This document shows, piece after piece, positions 33,869 to 40,218 of a stretch of 40,218 nt of DNA (the first letter of the stretch is position 1; the number at the start of each line of letters is the position of its first letter). The position numbers were made by a program, and so were the translations under genes. The notes below the pieces were generated by a model. The model worked only from the letters and a program-made list of their open reading frames with translations, searched no databases and was not told the DNA's origin. This DNA is from an uncultured Treponema sp. (GTDB lineage Bacteria; Spirochaetota; Spirochaetia; Treponematales; Treponemataceae). The stretch is taken from positions 1 to 40,218 of the forward strand of contig CAKUTI010000014.1 in the NCBI GenBank assembly GCA_934691925.1, read 5' to 3'.

Positions 33869-33896
33869 TTAAAAAACACGGCGCAAAATTACAGCC

Positions 33897-34964
33897 TTAG
33901 AAAGCCTGCAGCCCCGAAAGCTCCGCTCCTGTAAAATGAATCACGAACCCAAGCGCGCGGGCGACTGTGAGCATAACATCAAGGTCAGAATACTGCCAGA
34001 TTCTAATGTCGTTTCCGCATCCGGTCATGTCGGCGCGCAAAAGCCCGTAGAATTCATCATTGTATGAAATTTCAAAAACGCAGGTGGAAGTTATGTTCTG
34101 CTTTGCAAGCACGTCAAAAAGGTCAACGTGGCGAATCTGAAGAAGAGACTTAACATCGTTCACGCAGTACATCTTCGAGCCGCGGTTAATCTCATTTCTG
34201 ATAATTCCGCTTGGAATCGGAAGAAAATTCTTCGTCCGCGACATCTGATGAATCTTCTCAAAGACGATTCTCTCGTTCGCCTGAATGCATATATGGTCAA
34301 TCTCAAAATAAGAGCTTAAAAAATCAAGGAGATTCTCGATTCCGTCAGAAAGATTCTCATTCTCAAGATACTTGAAAACCGACGCAATCAGGTTTGAAGA
34401 GCTCATCGCCCTTTCCTTTGACGACTTTACCGCGATATTCGCGTGCTTTTCAGGAACGTAAATCACAAAGCAGTTGCGTCCTTTCGTTTTTCCCCGGTAA
34501 AGAGCCTTCCGGCAAGCCTCGTTCAGTTTTTCAAAGCTGGGCGCATTCTCAGGAAACCGCGCAAGCCCGACCGTCGCGGTCAAGCTTATTCCCTTTATGT
34601 TCATCTCCGAAAGCGAAAACTCGTTTATATCGGAAAGAAGCTCGTGGCAGAAAGTCCATGTCTCGTCATAGGAAAACTTGCCTTTCATGACCAAAGCGAA
34701 GTGGTCGCCGTCGATATGCCCAACAACGCCCTTTCCGCTCGACTTCACAAAAAGAAGATGCGCCACCTTGTAAAGAATCTTGTCGCCGTTCTCAAAGCCG
34801 TAAGTGTCGTTTATATACTTGAAATTGTCGATGTCAACAACAAGAAACGAAAACGGAACATTCTCCGCAACAAGAAACTGCGCGTAATCAAAAATATCAG
34901 TCTTGGAATAAACCCGGGTAAGCTCGTCCAGCTTTATTCCCGCCCTAGAAAAAAAATCGTCCAC
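33897..34964 (-). CDS. Degenerate GGDEF domain protein with C-terminal GAF-like domain
   Basis: 355 aa, no membrane segment or signal peptide. The GGDEF domain is at about 12-170: DELTRVYSK, VVDIDNFKYINDTYGFENGD and FARFPEN-like VGLARFPENAP are kept. The signature is HIDGDHF where GGDEF is expected, so the first Gly is Asp and the metal-binding Glu is His. Diguanylate cyclase activity is therefore doubtful. The C-terminal half (about 195-350) has a GAF-like pattern. It could be a c-di-GMP or nucleotide sensor. The GTG start at 34964 lies 6 nt after a perfect TATAAT. Confidence 0.82.
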   Translation of the reverse strand: MDDFFSRAGIKLDELTRVYSKTDIFDYAQFLVAENVPFSFLVVDIDNFKYINDTYGFENGDKILYKVAHLLFVKSSGKGVVGHIDGDHFALVMKGKFSYDETWTFCHELLSDINEFSLSEMNIKGISLTATVGLARFPENAPSFEKLNEACRKALYRGKTKGRNCFVIYVPEKHANIAVKSSKERAMSSSNLIASVFKYLENENLSDGIENLLDFLSSYFEIDHICIQANERIVFEKIHQMSRTKNFLPIPSGIIRNEINRGSKMYCVNDVKSLLQIRHVDLFDVLAKQNITSTCVFEISYNDEFYGLLRADMTGCGNDIRIWQYSDLDVMLTVARALGFVIHFTGAELSGLQAF

Positions 34965-34970
34965 ATTATG

Positions 34971-34999
34971 ATTATACAGCAGGTAGAAGGAATTGTAAA
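34971..34999 (-). promoter_or_regulatory. Predicted promoter of the GGDEF gene (leaderless GTG start)
   Basis: On the minus strand TTTACA, 17 bp, TATAAT, then 6 nt to the GTG start. The -35 overlaps the T-tract of the pectinesterase terminator. Confidence 0.65.
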
Positions 35000-35039
35000 A
35001 AAAATCCCCCGAAGCAAGTTTTTGCGCTTGCCTCGGGGG
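34997..35039 (-). terminator. Rho-independent terminator of the pectinesterase gene
   Basis: On the minus strand CCCCCGAGGCAAG pairs with CTTGCTTCGGGGG (one mismatch) around an 8-nt loop and is followed by ATTTTTTTT. It lies 43 bp after the stop codon. Confidence 0.95.
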
Positions 35040-35082
35040 AAAAAGTCAGTTTAATAAAAGTTTATTTTAACAAATAGGGAAT

Positions 35083-38000
35083 TTACTCTGTGTAAGTAAC
35101 GGTTACAGCTGGAAGATAAATATCTTTCCCAGAATCTGTTCCATCATCAGAATTTTGTGAAGCTGTAAATACCAACGTTGCTTCATCACCTGCATAAGTA
35201 AAACTATACGTGTCAGAACAATCGTTTGTAACCTTTGATGTCTGATGTTCTGGAGTTATGCTTCCAGTGGAAGCTGTTGCCACCATAGACAAGCTAGAAT
35301 GCACGGAACCAACAAAGAGCACTTTGCAATTTCCAGAAACTACAAGTGTCAACGTAGAGCCAGCTTTCATATTCCAACCGTAAGTTGAACCATGAAGACT
35401 TCCGCCACTCATCTCAAAGCCTTTTCCTGCAAGAGTATAAGCAGCAAGCGTTGTGTAGTCACTTGCAAAATTATATTCGCCCTCAGCATAAGCAGTTTCA
35501 GTTCTAGCCTCAACTGTAATTTCATAAGTTCCAACAGCACCGCTTCCATCAAGAGCAGTTGCGGTAATTGCCGCAGTTCCTGCGCTCACGCCTGTTACAG
35601 TTCCGCTAGAAACACTTGCAACGCTTTCATTGCTAGAAGACCATGAAACACTTGTTTCTGTCGCATCAGAAGGACTTACATCCGCAGTAAGCGAGACGGA
35701 ATCTCCAACGCTGATAGTGCTGCTTACTGCACCGTCAGAATCCGTTACAGAAATTGAAGCTACAGATGTAAAACTTTCAAGAGATTCAACTTTTACACCG
35801 TGAATCCAGCCCCCCCCTGTAAATGTTACAGTAACTGTTCCAGCAGATTCTGTTAAATAGTAAGCAGATGGAGAAACTTCGCCGCCGTCTGCTGCAACTT
35901 TTGTTGAAGAATAAGTTGCAAGAGTGTTTGTTCCGTCAGATACAATACAAGGCGCACCGCCTCCATATTGACAACCCAAAAGCGTGATTTTTGACATTCC
36001 GCTTACAAAAATTGCGATTGTGTCATTAGCAGAAGCCGCAAGTCCGTGATCTTTTCCGTCCTGCTCAAGACCTGTTGCTACAACAAATCCATCAGAAGAT
36101 GTATAGACATTATCAGCAACTGTAACTCCAGAGAAACTGTATGTTCCGCTTGCGCCAGCATCCTCTTCCTGCTCGTCCCAGGTCGCCGTGAAGTCGCCTG
36201 TCTTTGTGACTGTGATTGAAGTGATGTAATCATCGCTTGAAGTTTTTATCACGTTTACTTTCAGGTATTTGCCGTTTGCAGAAACAGAATCGCCAACAGA
36301 TTTAGAGAATGAAAGGGAGCTTATGCTAGAACCGAGAACAATTCCCGTCTTGCTTCCGTCGTATGTATAAGTCTGTGTTGTATCGCTTACATCAAAGACT
36401 TGAGATGTTCCGTCTCCAACAGAATATGTGCATTTTGGCTCTGCAGTTGTTGAAATAGAGATTGCAGAAGCGCCTTCAACAGGAATGTAAAGCACAACGT
36501 TTCGTGTCTGCATTTTGTCGTTTGATTTAAGGCTCATCTTTCCACTAGATTCAGAGGCAATCACAAGACCGTCCCAAAGTCCAGCTTTGCCGCCTTGAAT
36601 ATCAGTTCCCAAACGATAAGAGCCTGCCTCGGCTGTCCATTCAGCAACGGTGTCAGAAGAAGAGATTACAGCAGTTCCGCTTTCCGCGTCTGTATAAGAC
36701 ACTGACGATGCTGTTATTCTCGCATTTGAAACATCTGCTCCTACCCAAATTCTCACAGTCTCGTCTGTTGTCGTAACAGATTTTGCAAGTCCCAGTGAAG
36801 AAGTGTCATAGAAAAGAACATTGGCATTGTCGCTTGTCAATGTGTAAGTCTTGTCTGTTGTGTCGGAAGGCTCGAAAGTTACAGTCGCAGTTGTGAGTCC
36901 GTACTTTGCAACGGTGGAATCTGCAAGGGGAACACTTACCGCAGTTGCAGGAATGTCTTCTGGAATAACTTTTATGCTTGCCGTGTCTGTAGAGCCGTTA
37001 GAGCCTGTAACTGTGATTGTTGCAGTTCCGCTTGCTTTAGCAACAGTTGTAACGAGACCGCTATCGTCAACAGTCGCAAGAGACTCATCATCAGAAGAAT
37101 AAGTGTATGTGATACCGCTTGCATCAGAAGATGCTGTAAGCTGAACAGTGGTTCCGCCTACAATGTTTTTTGAATAGACAGGGTTCACATAAACATTGCT
37201 TGCAGAAGTGTCTTCCGAAGCACTGAATTCATCTTCATAAGCAGAAACATCCCAAATATTAGAAGATGTCGCATAAACCTCGTTTGTCTTGTCATATCCG
37301 CGGTTCAAGATTGCGTAGCGTCCGTTGTACTCGCGCTTTGCAACACGCTCGCCCAAGTCAAAAGTGTTTGACTGCCGGCTTGAAACATCTACGAGAGTTG
37401 AATCGCGGTAATTCAAATAGTCTTTGTAGGCAATCGCAGGGTCTCCAGCGACATCAAGAGTCGTTCCGGCAGAGCTTCCCCAAAGATTAGATGCCAAAGT
37501 TCCAGAGCCTGTGAACACGTTGTTCATAACTGTCGCCTGTGTGTCCGAGCCGGAATTGCGTCCGTAGTAAGCTGTTACGCCGCTGTCGATTGTCACTTTT
37601 GAATTCAGGAGGACAAATCCCTTGTTGACTTTCTGAGTGTCATAAGTTCTTGCCGCGAATATATAGGATTTCTGGCTTGAAACATAACTGTCACGAATAC
37701 AGCGCAAATCGCAATTTTCAACAAGGACAACGTCGCCGTATCCCCAGATATAGTCTGTGTCGCCTTCAATATAACAGTCATAGAACCAAGAGCGGTTTTC
37801 TTTCGCTCCGATATAAAGAGTGTCCTGATGGCTCGCAAATGAGCACTGATAAGCGGTCAAATTGCCTGAAATGTCCGCGCTAAGAGCCTCAGCCTGAGCA
37901 TTTCCGCTTTTTATGTCTGTGCTGCGGTCAGCCACATTCTGCATTGTAAGATAACGGAGATTCACATTTGCGCTGCCGTTAAAGAAGAAGGCCGCCCTTG

Positions 38001-38853
38001 CCCTAGCTCCGCTCTGGCCTGAAACCAAGCCTTCAAAGTTGTTCCAGTAGAATCTTGTTTTTGCGCCTCTCGCATTGTCTGCGTCAGCTGCATCTCCTGA
38101 GATTGTTATATCCGCCGCGCCGTCGTAGAACAGACGCTCGTAATAGCAGCCCTCGCTTACATTGATTTTATAAGAATCTTCAGCGGCGCCGTTTTTGCGG
38201 ACATAGTTCAAAGCCCCCTGAACAGAATAAAAATCTTCTGTTCCGTTGTGCCCAGCTGAAATTTCTGTTCCAGAAATTGACGGAGCGGATTTTGTTGTAA
38301 ACGACCAGCTTATATCGCTTACAGAAGCTTTGTTTATAGTTCCCGTAACTCCGCTCACAGAAACCGTGTATGAAGTTGAATCCGCCAGAAGCCCATAAGC
38401 GGAAGAATCATTGTGTGTTTTTATGATGAGATAATTATCAACAACTCGCATCAGCTGCTTTCTAACTCCAATCTCGCCGATTGTTCCATTGCCGTTTCCG
38501 GAAAACAAAGTCTCATCGGCCGCTTTTATCGTGTCAATGACTGTGTCGCCAGATTTTATAGTTACAGCAGCGCTGTCAGAAACAGTTGGTGCTGAATCAA
38601 AGGCGATAATCAAGTCAGTGTCAGCATAAGCGTCAGTTGCGTCTTTAGCAGGGAAATAATTTCCAGTAATAGAAGGCGCTTCAAATGCTGAAATTGAAGA
38701 GACAGTAGACTCTTCATCGCTTGATGTACCCCCCGTATTTCCGTTATTGTCTCCGCCGTCATCATCTGACGAGCACGACATAAAAAATCCGTTGAAAAGC
38801 AGCGCGCCGGCAGCAAGAAGCGCGGCAATCTTGCCAATCTTACTTTTTTTCAT
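35083..38853 (-). CDS. Surface pectinesterase (CE8) lipoprotein with Ig-like and carbohydrate-binding-like modules
   Basis: 1256 aa. Lipobox FFMSC (Cys27) and a DDD/GGT tether are followed by a Big_5-like domain (about 56-185). The CE8 right-handed beta helix occupies about 195-500, with the catalytic motifs SFASHQDTLYIG (about 343) and GDTDYIWGYGDV (about 369) in place of QDTLY and GxxDFIFG. A BIG_2 domain (about 557-630) and another Ig-like region follow, then carbohydrate-binding-like modules (about 745-905 and 910-1025), a second BIG_2 (about 1027-1115) and a last module (1118-1256). It should de-esterify methylated pectin at the cell surface. GGAGG precedes the ATG. A poly-G8 tract lies at 35810-35817. 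Confidence 0.9.
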   Translation of the reverse strand: MKKSKIGKIAALLAAGALLFNGFFMSCSSDDDGGDNNGNTGGTSSDEESTVSSISAFEAPSITGNYFPAKDATDAYADTDLIIAFDSAPTVSDSAAVTIKSGDTVIDTIKAADETLFSGNGNGTIGEIGVRKQLMRVVDNYLIIKTHNDSSAYGLLADSTSYTVSVSGVTGTINKASVSDISWSFTTKSAPSISGTEISAGHNGTEDFYSVQGALNYVRKNGAAEDSYKINVSEGCYYERLFYDGAADITISGDAADADNARGAKTRFYWNNFEGLVSGQSGARARAAFFFNGSANVNLRYLTMQNVADRSTDIKSGNAQAEALSADISGNLTAYQCSFASHQDTLYIGAKENRSWFYDCYIEGDTDYIWGYGDVVLVENCDLRCIRDSYVSSQKSYIFAARTYDTQKVNKGFVLLNSKVTIDSGVTAYYGRNSGSDTQATVMNNVFTGSGTLASNLWGSSAGTTLDVAGDPAIAYKDYLNYRDSTLVDVSSRQSNTFDLGERVAKREYNGRYAILNRGYDKTNEVYATSSNIWDVSAYEDEFSASEDTSASNVYVNPVYSKNIVGGTTVQLTASSDASGITYTYSSDDESLATVDDSGLVTTVAKASGTATITVTGSNGSTDTASIKVIPEDIPATAVSVPLADSTVAKYGLTTATVTFEPSDTTDKTYTLTSDNANVLFYDTSSLGLAKSVTTTDETVRIWVGADVSNARITASSVSYTDAESGTAVISSSDTVAEWTAEAGSYRLGTDIQGGKAGLWDGLVIASESSGKMSLKSNDKMQTRNVVLYIPVEGASAISISTTAEPKCTYSVGDGTSQVFDVSDTTQTYTYDGSKTGIVLGSSISSLSFSKSVGDSVSANGKYLKVNVIKTSSDDYITSITVTKTGDFTATWDEQEEDAGASGTYSFSGVTVADNVYTSSDGFVVATGLEQDGKDHGLAASANDTIAIFVSGMSKITLLGCQYGGGAPCIVSDGTNTLATYSSTKVAADGGEVSPSAYYLTESAGTVTVTFTGGGWIHGVKVESLESFTSVASISVTDSDGAVSSTISVGDSVSLTADVSPSDATETSVSWSSSNESVASVSSGTVTGVSAGTAAITATALDGSGAVGTYEITVEARTETAYAEGEYNFASDYTTLAAYTLAGKGFEMSGGSLHGSTYGWNMKAGSTLTLVVSGNCKVLFVGSVHSSLSMVATASTGSITPEHQTSKVTNDCSDTYSFTYAGDEATLVFTASQNSDDGTDSGKDIYLPAVTVTYTE
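35810..35817 (-). repeat. Poly-G8 tract inside the pectinesterase gene
   Basis: Eight consecutive G on the coding strand encode part of TGGGWIHG near residue 1013. A one-base slip would remove the C-terminal BIG_2 and last module. Treponema poly-G tracts are known phase-variation sites in other genes. Confidence 0.6.
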
Positions 38854-38895
38854 ATTTCCTCCATTTTCTTAAATGAAAAATTTGAACTTATCGTA

Positions 38896-38923
38896 AGATT
38901 AAACCTCCGGTTAAAATGCCTAA
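38896..38923 (-). promoter_or_regulatory. Promoter and shared operator of the pectinesterase gene
   Basis: On the minus strand TTAGGC, 16 bp, TAATCT. The 19-bp sequence TTTAACCGGAGGTTTAATC (38897-38915) fills the spacer and -10. It ends 43 nt before the ATG. AACC-GGA-GGTT is a perfect dyad core. Confidence 0.6.
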
Positions 38924-39198
38924 TTTTATGGAAGAAATCCGTCATGGATTTTTTTGATGTGTCAGAAATTTGCAGAAAGATTATATTTTATATATTTGAG
39001 ATAAATTATATAAATAGCCTGAAATTCGAGTTTTAAATAAGCCGGGGGCTGAAGAAGTTTTGATAGAAGGCCAGGCCGGGCGACTATAATGGTGGATACT
39101 TCCAGCCTTGTGTCATTCAAGCTGAAAATTGTTTTCCAACGTTAACTGGAAGGTTCGGAGCCTTGCGGAGGATAATCTCCTTTTGTTGATTTTCCCTT

Positions 39199-39419
39199 TC
39201 GTGCAAAAAGATTATGCTGACCGTACAATAGCAAAATATTGAGCGTGCAAAAAGATTATGCTGACCGCCCAATAGTAAAATGCTGCGCGTAGATAAAGAT
39301 TTTGCTGAGCGTCCAATAGCAAAATATTGAGCGTAGATAAAGATTTTGCTGAGCGTCCAGCAACAAAATGCTGAGCGTAGATAAAGATTATGCTTGATAG
39401 CCAAAGAGCAAAAAACGCT
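39199..39419. repeat. Tandem array of ten 22-bp units in alternating orientation (44-bp super-period)
   Basis: Units start at 39199, 39221, 39243, 39265, 39287, 39309, 39331, 39353, 39375 (23 bp) and 39398 (degenerate). Odd units carry AAAGATT(T/A)TGCTGA; even units carry CAATAGCAAAATATTGA. AGATTTTGCT and AGCAAAATNT are near reverse complements, so neighbours form inverted pairs. Most units begin (G/C)CGT. Confidence 0.85.
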
Positions 39420-39724
39420 CATTTCATGGCAATCCTTTAAGCTTTCTTGCCGTCAGGACAAATAAGGCTTTGCGTTTTTTTTTGTAAATTTTAATTGGAG
39501 CTCGAAATTCGGGCTAGTAATAAAAAGTCATAATGCTCTTATTTTATAAAAACAGATTAGCAGATTTTATTTTTCTGTGTTTCTTATGATTATTTGCTAA
39601 ACAACAAGAATATTTTATAAAAATTGAGTTTGAATTTAGATACAAGATAAACGCCGTTTTGTTTTAAGTCGGAATAAATCAAAAAACTATGATTTTTTAA
39701 TAAAAAATACATAACATTTTGAGT

Positions 39725-39752
39725 TTGTGAAATTTAACCGGAGGTTTAATCT
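39725..39752 (+). promoter_or_regulatory. Promoter and shared operator of the BIG2 lipoprotein gene
   Basis: TTGTGA, 16 bp, TAATCT, with the identical 19-bp TTTAACCGGAGGTTTAATC at 39733-39751, ending 42 nt before the ATG at 39794. Confidence 0.6.
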
Positions 39753-39793
39753 AACTAAAGAATTAGCTTTTATTCAAAAAAGTGGAGGATTTT

Positions 39794-40192
39794 ATGAAAA
39801 AAATGTGGAAAGCACTGGCGACTCTTGCCGCCGTTGCAATGCTTGGATTCACATTCGCCGCATGCCAGTCAGATAACGATGACGACGATGTTTCGGTTGC
39901 GGGAGTTAGCCTGGACAAAGAGAGCGCTGAGCTTGAAGTTGGCGGTACTCTTACACTTAAGGCAACTGTTGCTCCAGATGATGCGGCAAATAAAAACGTA
40001 AGCTGGAAGTCTGATAAAGAAGAAGTTGCAACTGTCAAAGACGGCTCTGTTACTGCTGTGGCTGCTGGAAGCGCTGTTATCACTGTAACAACAGAAGACG
40101 GCGGAAAAACAGCAACTTGTAATATTACTGTAACAGAAAATACTTCTGAAGATGACGACACTGGCGACATAAATGTCGAAATCAAGTTTTAA
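39794..40192 (+). CDS. Small lipoprotein with one BIG_2 (Ig-like) domain
   Basis: 132 aa. The frame is open from 39782, but those bases include the GTGGAGG ribosome-binding site; the ATG at 39794 starts the signal peptide with lipobox TFAAC (Cys24). An acidic tether (DNDDDDD) is followed by a single BIG_2 domain: VAGVSLDKESAELEVGGTLT, VAPDDAANKNVSWKSDKEEV and GSAVITVTTEDGGKTATC. It probably displays or spaces something at the surface, or binds carbohydrate. It shares the dyad promoter with the divergent pectinesterase and is followed at once by another start. Confidence 0.85.
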   Translation: MKKMWKALATLAAVAMLGFTFAACQSDNDDDDVSVAGVSLDKESAELEVGGTLTLKATVAPDDAANKNVSWKSDKEEVATVKDGSVTAVAAGSAVITVTTEDGGKTATCNITVTENTSEDDDTGDINVEIKF

Positions 40193-40213
40193 AACAGAAT
40201 CTGGAGATAAATA

Positions 40214-40218
40214 ATGAA
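40214..40218 (+). CDS. Start of a further gene (first codon only)
   Basis: An ATG at 40214 has GGAG at 40203-40206, 7 nt upstream, and lies 21 bp after the previous stop codon. Only the start codon and two more bases are visible, so nothing can be said of the product. It is probably co-transcribed with the BIG_2 lipoprotein. Confidence 0.45.

Larger units (their letters stand above)
38854..39793. other. Long divergent intergenic region (940 bp)
   Basis: No credible gene is seen. It holds two promoters with the same dyad (38896-38923 and 39725-39752), a G/C-richer island of unknown origin (about 39040-39180) and a ten-unit 22-bp array (39199-39419). The stretch 39423-39724 is A/T-rich with nothing recognised. 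Confidence 0.7.

Noticed and set aside
37266..37883. Plus-strand open frames opposite the pectinesterase
   Set aside because: They are shadows of the CE8 coding region and have no start signals.
39199..39419. CRISPR array
   Set aside because: The units are contiguous with no unique spacers, and no cas genes are present.
39117..39422. 101-codon minus-strand open frame across the 22-bp array
   Set aside because: It follows the repeat, which has a period not divisible by three, has no ribosome-binding site and no family resemblance.

Overview
The window looks like chromosomal DNA of a Treponema-type spirochaete, probably a host-associated, pectin-using species. The basis is a truncated trans-2-enoyl-CoA reductase close to the T. 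denticola enzyme as I remember it, an outer-membrane and lipoprotein-rich gene set, a class III adenylate cyclase with periplasmic sensor, a degenerate GGDEF protein and a large surface pectinesterase. The species assignment is inference. There is no rRNA, no CRISPR array, no recognisable transposase and no phage module.

Layout. 1-4168: the start of fabV/ter (minus), an intergenic region full of inverted repeats, an Omp85-like outer-membrane protein, a three-gene minus cluster (small membrane protein, small protein, bacterial PH domain) and a divergent XRE regulator. 4169-7533: B12-type radical SAM protein, PurO-like IMP cyclohydrolase and a DUF308/HdeD-like membrane protein, all minus. 7625-8010: a compact tRNA operon (Ser-TGA, Ser-GCT, Arg-GCG) with a near-consensus promoter and a terminator. 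8267-9180: a secreted NUC-family nuclease and the 4.5S SRP RNA. 9180-15659 (minus): an M48 protease, the pyrF-pyrKD operon (PyrK and PyrD fused into one protein) and an acyl-CoA ligase. 15963-17830: an NlpC/P60 peptidase with a barrel-like tail, and a lipoprotein. 18018-22111 (minus): a thioesterase, CoaBC and an adenylate cyclase. 22279-27099: pyrB-pyrI-pyrC-fbp. 27177-34964 (minus): an outer-membrane protein/lipoprotein pair, another lipoprotein, Tex and a GGDEF-GAF protein. 34997-40218: the pectinesterase, a 940-base intergenic region, and a divergent BIG2 lipoprotein that appears to be followed by one more gene.

How the genes fit together. Two clusters supply most of de novo pyrimidine synthesis (PyrB/PyrI, PyrC, PyrD/PyrK, PyrF); carAB and pyrE are not here. 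PurO-like cyclohydrolase would finish IMP synthesis, CoaBC serves CoA synthesis, and FabV/TER serves lipid or butyrate-type metabolism. The pectinesterase and the divergent BIG2 lipoprotein share one 19-bp imperfect dyad at the same place in their promoters, so they are probably co-regulated.

Most interesting non-coding signals: (1) this shared promoter dyad; (2) two unrelated intergenic arrays, both with an exact 22-bp period and alternating inverted half-sites; (3) at least nine genes without a Shine-Dalgarno whose -10-like hexamer sits 6-8 nt before the start codon, which suggests leaderless mRNAs; (4) a dispersed repeat family with conserved ends (GCGTTAGGG and GCCGCAACGCCC); (5) a poly-G8 tract inside the pectinesterase gene.
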